From: Flavobacterium cupreum
GTDB lineage: Bacteria; Bacteroidota; Bacteroidia; Flavobacteriales; Flavobacteriaceae
Assembly: GCF_003996965.1 (NCBI RefSeq)
Contig: NZ_QWDM01000025.1
Coordinates: forward strand, 1 to 45,165
DNA: 45,165 nt
Direction: 5' to 3'
Numbering within the stretch: position 1 is the first letter of the stretch; each line of letters starts with the position of its first letter. The position numbers and the translations under genes were made by a program. Of the stretch, positions 35,937-43,533 are shown piece by piece. The notes under the pieces were generated by a model that made no database searches, had not been told where the DNA came from, and was given only the letters and a program-made list of their open reading frames with translations.

Positions 35937-36704
35937 ATGGCAAGACATCAGGAGAAAATAGCCGAAAACAGAATCACGTTCACTGCTGCGAATGTAAATC
36001 ACGGCAGTGCTGCCCTACAGCTCAAAGACAATCGGGAGTTGTCTCCTGTTCAGAGAAAGCTACAGGAGATAACAGGCAATAGTTCTCCTGCACAGGCAAC
36101 TGTTCAGCTGCAAAGAAAAACTTTAGGTAATGGAGTCATTCAATTCGGCAAGAAAAATGAAAAAGACGACGATGACTATCTGCCGCCGCAAGGCAAAAAG
36201 CAAAAAAGATTCAGCATACCGAAACGAATTACTGAAAAAGTTATAAGACGCACCGCGCATAAACGTGCCCACACCAACAGCAAATACAGTCATGTTTTTA
36301 CGTGTCCTGCCTGCAGACGCCCATTGGCGGCCATAAAGAAAGGGAAGAGCACTATGGACCTGACGAAGTTTGCCTATACGAGTAAGGGAGGAAACAGACA
36401 CAGCCTGCGGGCCTTAGCCCTGGATCATTACCCCGCATGGGCAGGACGAGAACTCGCACTGAAAGCAAGAGGAGCTACTCCAGAAGAAATAAGAGCGGAT
36501 CATAACGATCCGTCGCGTTTAAGGGCTATATGCAAAAAATGCAACGAGAGCCATAAATACGAGAAAAGAAAAAAGCTCGGGTACGAAAGTGAGGACGATG
36601 AAGAAGGCTATGTTACCGATGACGGGGAACATGAAAACAAAGGCAACTACAAGGATTTTCGTAAAGATCCGCCCCTGACCCGGGTTCCGGTGGCGCAGGC
36701 ATAG
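35937..36704 (+). CDS. Probable eCIS cargo: leader plus HNH-type nuclease domain, no DUF4157
   Basis: This 255-aa protein has an N-terminal leader LQLKDNRELSPVQRKLQEI (residues about 27-45), equivalent to the leaders of the next four genes, but it lacks the DUF4157 module. After a GNGVIQFGKK junction (Gln69) and a basic stretch comes a zinc-ribbon/HNH layout: C123-P-A-C126, D163-H164 in LALDHYPAW, then LRAICKKCNESHK (C199, C202, H206). This pattern fits an HNH/GHH-type endonuclease with a structural zinc. The C-terminal tail is acidic. No immunity-like gene follows. Nuclease family by motif, cargo status by shared leader and position. Confidence 0.7.
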   Translation: MARHQEKIAENRITFTAANVNHGSAALQLKDNRELSPVQRKLQEITGNSSPAQATVQLQRKTLGNGVIQFGKKNEKDDDDYLPPQGKKQKRFSIPKRITEKVIRRTAHKRAHTNSKYSHVFTCPACRRPLAAIKKGKSTMDLTKFAYTSKGGNRHSLRALALDHYPAWAGRELALKARGATPEEIRADHNDPSRLRAICKKCNESHKYEKRKKLGYESEDDEEGYVTDDGEHENKGNYKDFRKDPPLTRVPVAQA

Positions 36705-36775
36705 CTGTCTGAGGCAACCAGATAATCGGCTTACCTTAAATGATAGAGAACCGCTAATGTAATTTTATAAATACT

Positions 36776-38092
36776 ATGAAATACGCAAAGGATAAAACAG
36801 AGACCAAACAGCTTACCTCTTCCGCCGGAAACTTAAAAGGTAATAAAGCAATCGAATTGCAGGACAATCGTTCTGCTTCCATTCAAAGAAAAAGCAATAA
36901 CACCGGCCTGCCTGATGCTTTAAAAAACGGAATGGAGAGCCTGAGCAATAAAAACCTGGATCATGTCAAAGTACATTACAATTCCTCCAAACCGGGTACT
37001 GTACAAGCTCTTGCGTATGCACAGGGTTCAAACATTCATTTGGCACCGGGGCAGGAAAAACATTTGCCCCACGAATTAGGCCATGTGGTACAGCAAATGG
37101 AAGGACGTGTAAAACCGACCATGAAGGTTGGCGGCACACCGGTAAATAATGATCCGGCACTGGAACAGGAAGCAACCCATATGGGCCAGCGTGCCATTCA
37201 GCGCGCCAGCATTTCGCGTCCTCCGGAAAATGCCAAAACCATGCAGGCAAAAAAAACGCAGGAAGACCACACGGCCCAATTTCAATCCATGGACCATCTG
37301 GGTGTCCCGGGTGTCAATTATGCACTGATGAGTCAGGCGGATTATGGAAAATGGCAGGGAACCGTTCAGGCAAAGGCTATGAGTGGTGTCAGCCATGCCG
37401 GCAATCAGGTTGTGGTGACACAATTTCAAAACTCAGACGAAGTACAACAATATTTTTTAGGGAGCACTGCTGTCTCCGTATTTTTACTTCTGGAAGGATC
37501 ATTATCAGTGGCTGCCGGTATAGCAACCCTAAAATTATCTAAAGATGGGTTCACTCCGGGTCTTATAGCCATACTTGTAGGATCCGAAAAAATTATTCGT
37601 AGTTTGTTGACTTATTTTAGTGGCGATGAGGCTGGTCCCTTCCATAAAATAGGTATGAATCTACTTCGTATGATTGAAGCTACTACAGCACTTGTAGGTG
37701 CTTCCTTGACTGTCAATCCATTAGGACTGGCATTTAGTATTACAAAAATATTGCGCTCAGTAATGCATTTCGTGAGTGATTTTCTGGATAAAAACAAGTA
37801 TCCCGGAGGTCAAAAAGCAGCCACTATCCTCGCAGCAGCTCTACATGCGATCGAGGTCCTTATAACCTATGGATCAGGTGGTATAGATCTTCACAATGGC
37901 ATTCACGGAGGAAACGCACTCAAAACTGTAACTGGTAGTTTAAGTCTTGGAGTGGCCACTTCCAAAGGTGTGAGAACAGCCGATCAGAGTCATAAAGCTC
38001 AAAAAAAGTATAAAACTCCAACAATAGGACAATTGGAAGATGCACAAATACAAAAACCAAAACAAACAGAAGAAACAGGTCTTTTACCTTAA
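36776..38092 (+). CDS. DUF4157 eCIS cargo with C-terminal hydrophobic, probably pore-forming domain
   Basis: This 438-aa protein has the leader IELQDNRSASIQRK (residues 26-39) and a DUF4157 module with HELGH at 99-103 (KHLPHELGHVVQQMEGRVKP). A junction GTVQAK has Gln198. The C-terminal half contains several long hydrophobic helices: about 231-253, 261-281 (GLIAILVGSEKIIRSLL), 297-332 and 348-366, several amphipathic and Gly/Ala-rich. This resembles helical pore-forming or membrane-perturbing toxins, with no enzymatic motif seen. It is more diverged in its DUF4157 part than the next two proteins. DUF4157 proteins are known to be strongly associated with eCIS loci. Confidence 0.72.
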   Translation: MKYAKDKTETKQLTSSAGNLKGNKAIELQDNRSASIQRKSNNTGLPDALKNGMESLSNKNLDHVKVHYNSSKPGTVQALAYAQGSNIHLAPGQEKHLPHELGHVVQQMEGRVKPTMKVGGTPVNNDPALEQEATHMGQRAIQRASISRPPENAKTMQAKKTQEDHTAQFQSMDHLGVPGVNYALMSQADYGKWQGTVQAKAMSGVSHAGNQVVVTQFQNSDEVQQYFLGSTAVSVFLLLEGSLSVAAGIATLKLSKDGFTPGLIAILVGSEKIIRSLLTYFSGDEAGPFHKIGMNLLRMIEATTALVGASLTVNPLGLAFSITKILRSVMHFVSDFLDKNKYPGGQKAATILAAALHAIEVLITYGSGGIDLHNGIHGGNALKTVTGSLSLGVATSKGVRTADQSHKAQKKYKTPTIGQLEDAQIQKPKQTEETGLLP

Positions 38093-38160
38093 TCTTTTAA
38101 TGCCGACTGTAGCACATAAAAAATAAATTTCAGACTACTTTGTCTTCTAAAAAATATAAT

Positions 38161-39318
38161 ATGGAGCAGACTTTCAATAAAACAACCAAAAGCGAAACAC
38201 AAGCTGTTTCGGCTAGTCTGAGTGAGAAAACCATTCAAAATAAAGCAAAAGCATTACAGGACAATCGCCCTGCTTCTATTCTTCAAAGAAAAGCAAACAA
38301 TACCGGCCTTCCCGACCAATTAAAGTCCGGAATAGAAAATCTGTCCGGCCATAGTATGGATGATGTCAAAGTGCATTATAACTCCGACAAACCTGCCCAG
38401 CTTCAGGCACACGCGTATGCACAGGGAACCGACATTCATATCGCTTCCGGACAGGAAAAACATTTACCACACGAAGCCTGGCATGTAGTACAGCAAAAAC
38501 AGGGGCGCGTAAAACCGACTCTGCAAATGAAAGGCAAAGTTAATGTGAATGATGATAAGGGACTCGAAAAAGAGGCTGATGTTATGGGTGCGAAAGCCAT
38601 TCAGAATAAAAGCATATTTCATTCTGCTCCGGAAAATACGTCTTTTTCCTCCACAAAAAACTACGTGACAGCAACAGTACAACGATTTACCCAGGAGGAC
38701 ATAAAGTTTATGTATGAAAACAAATTCGGTTTAAGGCATCATAGTACAAAAGCTTCCGCAGAAAATGAAAAATTACATGGAACCGAAGGTGGCGATGCGG
38801 TCCCCCTGAACGCTATTGGAGGTGAAAATCCCAGAATGTCATTCGATTTATTGAGAAACACCCCAATACCCGTTGAGGTGATCAATAAATTTATTGCTAA
38901 TGTAGATCATTTTATTTCCAATTCCTTAAACCGTACTGTTGTAATACGTTTAGGTCACACAACACCAAGACAACTCATAGAGCAATCTGTAAGTAAAAGT
39001 ACTTTTCTTCTGGTACAGGGCATGAACGGAACAGATGCGCCAAAAGACATAGAAAAAGCAGTCTATGGGGGATTGGGTAAAGCCGGAAAACAAAAAATAA
39101 ACGCCAGTCAGATTATACATTTAATGGCACTAAATGACAATGAAACAGATATGGAATTTATGAAGTTTATGCATGAAGATGCATTAGACACTCCAATCCA
39201 GACAAGGGAAGAGGGAGAAGAAGCCTTCAGTAATTTGGTGATGATATTTTCAGAAAAACTAAAAGATGTAGTATATAAAATGCGTACAGGCAATGACCGT
39301 TTTTTGGTAGACATCTAA
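38161..39318 (+). CDS. DUF4157 eCIS cargo with unrecognised C-terminal domain
   Basis: I start at the ATG at 38161 (MEQTFNKTTKSETQ) because it aligns with the starts of the next two cargo proteins (MEQSN, MEHSQ). An in-frame TTG lies 21 nt upstream. The protein is 385 aa: leader ALQDNRPASILQRK (31-44), DUF4157 with HEAWH at 104-108, an EKEADVMGAKA end, then the junction ATVQRF (Gln174). The C-terminal 210 residues (FMYENKFGLRHHSTKASAEN, then TVVIRLGHTTPRQLIEQ) match no family I know. The domain is soluble alpha/beta with several His and Arg. Its place in the cassette series makes it a probable effector domain. Confidence 0.7.
   Translation: MEQTFNKTTKSETQAVSASLSEKTIQNKAKALQDNRPASILQRKANNTGLPDQLKSGIENLSGHSMDDVKVHYNSDKPAQLQAHAYAQGTDIHIASGQEKHLPHEAWHVVQQKQGRVKPTLQMKGKVNVNDDKGLEKEADVMGAKAIQNKSIFHSAPENTSFSSTKNYVTATVQRFTQEDIKFMYENKFGLRHHSTKASAENEKLHGTEGGDAVPLNAIGGENPRMSFDLLRNTPIPVEVINKFIANVDHFISNSLNRTVVIRLGHTTPRQLIEQSVSKSTFLLVQGMNGTDAPKDIEKAVYGGLGKAGKQKINASQIIHLMALNDNETDMEFMKFMHEDALDTPIQTREEGEEAFSNLVMIFSEKLKDVVYKMRTGNDRFLVDI
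38239..38610 (+). repeat. Leader-DUF4157 module, copy A (direct repeat of 39470-39841)
   Basis: The segment from AATAAAGCAAAAGCATTACA to ATGGGTGCGAAAGCC is nearly the same at DNA and protein level as the segment in the next gene, after which the two genes diverge completely. This is a direct repeat created by cassette duplication with toxin-tip replacement, and a likely substrate for recombination between the two genes. Confidence 0.85.
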
Positions 39319-39399
39319 AATAATACAACTCTATTTTCACTCCTATTGTTAGAAACCGATGGTTATACTAAAAAAAGAGAATAATTAATTGCAAAACTT

Positions 39400-41025
39400 A
39401 TGGAACAGTCAAATTATATAAAAAACAACATCAAAACACAATCTGTTTCTAATAGCCTAACGACTAAAAATACTCAGAATAAAGCAAAAGCATTACAGGA
39501 CAATCGCCCTGCTTCTATTCTGCAAAGAAAAGCAAACCATACCGGACTGCCCGACCCCTTAAAATCAGGAATAGAAAACCTTTCCGGACATAGTATGGAT
39601 GATGTCAAAGTACATTATAACTCCGACAAGCCTGCACAACTTAATGCGCATGCCTATGCACAGGGAACCGACATTCATATTGCTTCCGGACAAGAGAAAC
39701 ATCTACCTCACGAAGCCTGGCATGTGGTGCAGCAAAAGCAAGGACGGGTAAAACCAACTTTACAGATGAAAGGTAAAGTAAATATAAACGATGATAAAGG
39801 ACTCGAAAAAGAGGCTGATGTTATGGGAGCCAAAGCTCTCAATACCACACCCAGTACACAATTAAAAATTCTTAAAAAGAAGTCCGCCAACTCCTATGTA
39901 GTTCAGAATGTAAGAAGTAAGGAAACCGCCAAAGAGAAATTTGACCGACAGATGAAGGAGATGAACGAACGTATAAAAAAAGCAAATGAAAAAATAGATA
40001 ATATACATAAAATAAAAGCTGAACTTGGTATTGATGCGACTGCAACACCAATGAATCCGGCTTTTTTTGTAGGCGGATTTCCTACTACAGACCATTTGAA
40101 TATTTCAAAAAAAGAAGCAAGATTAGCCAATTTCAGTTCAATGGTCAAAGAATTTGTAAATGCAATGCAAAAGAATAACGTAACTCCGGAAATACAAACA
40201 GCTTTGGTAAAAACGGCTTTGGGAGCTTCAGAATCAATTTATGTTTCCGGAAATACTTCTAATGCCAATAATAAAATCAGAGGTAAAAAAGCAATGGTTT
40301 TAGGTGATTATTACAAAGCTAATATTCGCCCGATAAGTGTTCGGAGAAGAGTAAAAGGCATTGAAAACGTTGCGCGGAGCATGGGGTATAAAGCAAAAGG
40401 AAGATATGTGGTTAAGAAAGATTTCAGGACTAAAATAAAAGTAGTCAAAGGCGATACGGAAAATACTATAGCACAAAAAATAATCCGAAGTTTACTAACG
40501 GAGCATAAGCGTAATCCTCTTCGTCTGACCGGAACCAGTTCCAGAAAATTTGCGAGAGCCCACGCTTCTAAACAGATGAACGTACCTACTAATAAAGAAA
40601 ATATTCATGCAGAATCGGCCATACTTGCCAGTATACGTGATACCAAACAAAAAATATTAGAAATTGGAGGCACAAAAGTTGCCTGTATGGCGTGTCAGGC
40701 CTATTTTACCAAATTAGGCGAACACGAGTTACTGGGAGATCATACCGGGTATGGATGGATCTCTAAGTCATCGCTGGCACAAATCAAACTATTAATAGAT
40801 TCTATAGAAACAGCGGAAGATTATCTGGTAAGCCTTGTCAAAATATTAGAATCCAGATTATTATCTCTAAAAAGATTTACCGGAGCTGCGGGGGATAAAA
40901 ATGTAGAAGATGCCGAACCAGAATCAGATGCTGATGATACTGATTCTGAAGATGAGGACTCTTTGGTCCTGTTAGAAAAATCCAGTGTTATTAGAGAAAT
41001 TGCTCTGGCCTTATTAAATAGTTGA
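39400..41025 (+). CDS. DUF4157 eCIS cargo with C-terminal deaminase-fold toxin domain
   Basis: This 541-aa protein has the leader ALQDNRPASILQRK (31-44), DUF4157 with HEAWH at 104-108, and the junction SYVVQNV (Gln169). The C-terminal part has a charged helix (EKFDRQMKEMNERIKKANEK) and a basic region. It then shows the cytidine-deaminase superfamily signature: NIHAESAIL with H403-A-E405, and KVACMACQAYF with C429-x-x-C432. His and the two Cys would bind zinc, with Glu as proton shuttle, and the 24-residue gap between Glu and the first Cys is normal for the fold. Substrate (DNA, RNA, nucleotide or protein) cannot be told. The tail is strongly acidic. No immunity gene is adjacent. Confidence 0.75.
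   Translation: MEQSNYIKNNIKTQSVSNSLTTKNTQNKAKALQDNRPASILQRKANHTGLPDPLKSGIENLSGHSMDDVKVHYNSDKPAQLNAHAYAQGTDIHIASGQEKHLPHEAWHVVQQKQGRVKPTLQMKGKVNINDDKGLEKEADVMGAKALNTTPSTQLKILKKKSANSYVVQNVRSKETAKEKFDRQMKEMNERIKKANEKIDNIHKIKAELGIDATATPMNPAFFVGGFPTTDHLNISKKEARLANFSSMVKEFVNAMQKNNVTPEIQTALVKTALGASESIYVSGNTSNANNKIRGKKAMVLGDYYKANIRPISVRRRVKGIENVARSMGYKAKGRYVVKKDFRTKIKVVKGDTENTIAQKIIRSLLTEHKRNPLRLTGTSSRKFARAHASKQMNVPTNKENIHAESAILASIRDTKQKILEIGGTKVACMACQAYFTKLGEHELLGDHTGYGWISKSSLAQIKLLIDSIETAEDYLVSLVKILESRLLSLKRFTGAAGDKNVEDAEPESDADDTDSEDEDSLVLLEKSSVIREIALALLNS
39470..39841 (+). repeat. Leader-DUF4157 module, copy B (direct repeat of 38239-38610)
   Basis: Second copy of the conserved 5' module, in the same orientation, about 1.23 kb from copy A. 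The first 40 or so bases are identical in both copies, and differences later are mostly at third codon positions, which indicates selection on the protein. Confidence 0.85.
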
Positions 41026-41054
41026 TAAAAAGCGCATCACAAATTGAAATTAGT

Positions 41055-42680
41055 ATGGAACATTCTCAAGATATAACTAACAGAAGCAAAACGCAATCTG
41101 TTTCAGATAGTCTGAATAAGAAAACCGTTCAGAATATGGCAATAGTACTTGAGGACAATCGCCATGCCTCTCTCCTGCAACGAAAAGCGAACAACACCGG
41201 CCTGCCGGATCCCCAGGCCGACGTGATGGGCGCAAAAATGCTTAGCCGGCAAAAAACAATGCGGCCAAAAACAGCCCTTAATTTTCGCCCGGTCGTACAA
41301 AGGGTTTTAAATGCACAAAACGTGGCAGCCAAAGGCCATCAGTTTTTAGCAGCGCATGAAGAGGAAAGACAATTGATCTTTAAAGCAAATAAATTACTGC
41401 AGGATTTTAGTGAACACGATTCTCCAGCAACCTTTCATGCTGTTAGTTCAAAACTAACTTCAATAAGAGATGCTTGTTACGCCCAAACCAATATTCAGGC
41501 TGATCTGGTTCAGGAATACGTTGATATTACTGATGAAGCCATTAGAAAAACATTTCTGGATACGGTTTTACAAAAAGATTCGGAAGCTTTAAAACCTCTG
41601 TTTAACCAACTCATTAATCAGACGCCACTGGGTGATGGTGTGGATGCTAAATATAAAAAAATATTCCTGTCTTATGTGCTTCAGGGAATGAAATTCACAG
41701 CCGGTGAAGGGCGTTTTAAAGAATTAATGCAGCTTTTAGGAGACCGGAATATCGAAATCAATCAACTTCTCATTGGTCCCAGTGCCGGATTGCAGAATCC
41801 GGAAAGAGATAATCCACTGGGAGAAAAAACAGAACGCCGGGATAAAGTGGCAGACGCCGAATTGCTTGCACAACACCATAATAATCTGAGTGAATTTATA
41901 AAAGCAAAGGCAACTGGTGATTATACACGCACAGCAAACCCCAGAACGGCAGAAATTGGTGATGCAACAGTCAATATGGAAAGAAGTCAGACTTTACTCC
42001 CAATTTATTACGGCCATACCGATACAAAAGACATACAGGCTTTTACCTCTCCTATGTTTGCCGCTAATCATCATGAACTTGGCCATGTAGTCAATAAATT
42101 AAAGGGAATGGCAGGAGTTTCTGCTGATAAATACAGGGGTGAACCCATTCTAAATCAGCTTACAGACGAAGAAGAAATGCATAATATCAGTATCGATCAA
42201 CATAGTGACAAAGCACTTACAGACCAAATGAAATTACCGGAAAGGATTGCTCATGGCGCCATGGGCGGGCTGGATGCTGCTTCACCAGCACTGGACAGAG
42301 AATCCATGGCTACTGACTTAACGAAGTGGGATACTCTTACCTATAACTTAACACCCGACAGGAAAAAGAACCTTGAACTTATTAAACGCATCGCTGACGC
42401 CAATTGGAGTGAACATACAAAATATGGCAGTAAACCATCGGGTGTAAAAAAAATAATGGAAAAAGTGACCAGTATAAATAATAAGGGATTAGGAATGAAA
42501 AAACAATTCGAGGAGGTCAGAAAAATTGCAATCGCCGCTGCTGCAGAAAAATCTTCCAACCGCTCTGTTCACACATCGGATTTCTACACCATTTTAAGCC
42601 AAATGAATGTTGATTCTTCTGATGGATTAACTGCATTAGAAGGTAAACTGAATACCTTAGTTGCTAATGGGAAATTATAA
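41055..42680 (+). CDS. eCIS cargo with internally deleted DUF4157 and C-terminal HExxH metalloprotease-like domain
   Basis: The start at 41055 (MEHSQDITNRSKTQSVSDSL) aligns with the two preceding cargo proteins. An in-frame TTG at 41022 would overlap the previous gene. The protein is 541 aa. The leader VLEDNRHASLLQRK is intact, but NTGLPDP is joined directly to QADVMGAK, removing about 85 residues of DUF4157 including its HExxH. The junction PVVQRV (Gln82) follows. The remaining 460 residues contain a different HExxH (NHHELGHVVNKLKG, H340-E341-x-x-H344) and a downstream acidic segment (LTDEEEMHNISIDQH) that could give the third zinc ligand. A gluzincin-type protease effector is likely, but the target is unknown. 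Confidence 0.72.
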   Translation: MEHSQDITNRSKTQSVSDSLNKKTVQNMAIVLEDNRHASLLQRKANNTGLPDPQADVMGAKMLSRQKTMRPKTALNFRPVVQRVLNAQNVAAKGHQFLAAHEEERQLIFKANKLLQDFSEHDSPATFHAVSSKLTSIRDACYAQTNIQADLVQEYVDITDEAIRKTFLDTVLQKDSEALKPLFNQLINQTPLGDGVDAKYKKIFLSYVLQGMKFTAGEGRFKELMQLLGDRNIEINQLLIGPSAGLQNPERDNPLGEKTERRDKVADAELLAQHHNNLSEFIKAKATGDYTRTANPRTAEIGDATVNMERSQTLLPIYYGHTDTKDIQAFTSPMFAANHHELGHVVNKLKGMAGVSADKYRGEPILNQLTDEEEMHNISIDQHSDKALTDQMKLPERIAHGAMGGLDAASPALDRESMATDLTKWDTLTYNLTPDRKKNLELIKRIADANWSEHTKYGSKPSGVKKIMEKVTSINNKGLGMKKQFEEVRKIAIAAAAEKSSNRSVHTSDFYTILSQMNVDSSDGLTALEGKLNTLVANGKL

Positions 42681-42880
42681 AAATCAACTGATTGAGTATA
42701 ATTCAAACCTGGTGTCAGGCTGAACGGAGTCGAAGCCTCTTGCTGGTGCTATCGTTTCGCTCGTGCACATCATCTTGTCTCGTCCTGAAAAAAGTTTACA
42801 TATTTGTAATTTATATAAATCCTAATAAAAAGAAATTCAACCCCAACACATCTGGTACATTACAGAAACAATAAAAAAAT
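42681..42880. other. Convergent intergenic spacer with dispersed repeat fragment
   Basis: This spacer lies between the last cargo gene and the convergent immunity-like gene. It holds a copy of the 'ggctgaacggagtcgaagcctc' repeat family (about 42716-42739) and then AT-rich DNA. A 60-codon frame here is not gene-like. No clear bidirectional terminator seen. Confidence 0.5.
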
Positions 42881-43516
42881 CTATTTTACTTTATTATTTT
42901 CTAATTTTAAATATTTCAAATCAGAACTTTTTAAATCTATAGGAATTAATAAATTACAAACTTCATCTTTGTATATATTTATATAAGATAATCCATCTTT
43001 AAAATATAAATCCATTAACACATCTTTTAATTGATATTTACATTCAAGGTTTGTTCTTTTTACTGCTAAAATTTTTTTTACCCTATTTTCAAAATCTTTT
43101 GTTCTATTTAATTTCACCCAAAACAATTCATTTTTTAGCCGTATAAGATTATAAAAATCCATTGATTCAATATCTCGTGGAGAGCGAAATATTGTATTAC
43201 TAATTATCATTAAACTTATAAATCCATTAGAAGAATGTCCTACTTCACATTTTACATTTATTTTACATTCCCGATCTTTATCTTCGCAATATTTATTTAA
43301 TAATTCTTTTGAAATAATTTTTTCTATTAACTTTTGAGATGACAAATCAGAAATTATCGGTTTATTTATAGTAATATTTTTCAATATTACTTTTTCATAT
43401 TTAACAGGAAAGGATTTTACTTTAATTTCCGTTTTTAAATCCTTAAAATTATTTACTTGACTATTGCATTTTAAACCCATGAAAACTAACACAAGTAATA
43501 AATATATTTTTTTCAT
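42881..43516 (-). CDS. Secreted, AT-rich probable immunity protein for the adjacent RHS muramidase toxin
   Basis: This 211-aa protein has an N-terminal signal peptide (MKKIYLLLVLVFMGLKCNSQ). The Cys lacks a proper lipobox because Lys precedes it, so periplasmic export is likelier than lipidation. The rest is Lys/Ile/Asn-rich with two Cys pairs (YCEDKDRECKINVKCEVG) and no known domain. The gene starts 17 bp after the RHS toxin stop on the same strand and is visibly more AT-rich than its surroundings. Position, export signal and the peptidoglycan-cutting toxin upstream all point to a periplasmic immunity protein. This is inference. Confidence 0.6.
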   Translation of the reverse strand: MKKIYLLLVLVFMGLKCNSQVNNFKDLKTEIKVKSFPVKYEKVILKNITINKPIISDLSSQKLIEKIISKELLNKYCEDKDRECKINVKCEVGHSSNGFISLMIISNTIFRSPRDIESMDFYNLIRLKNELFWVKLNRTKDFENRVKKILAVKRTNLECKYQLKDVLMDLYFKDGLSYINIYKDEVCNLLIPIDLKSSDLKYLKLENNKVK

Positions 43517-43533
43517 AATTTATTTCTTTAATA

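Noticed and set aside
42692..42874. 60-codon plus-strand frame after the last cargo gene
   Set aside because: It reads through a dispersed intergenic repeat and AT-rich DNA, with no recognisable features.
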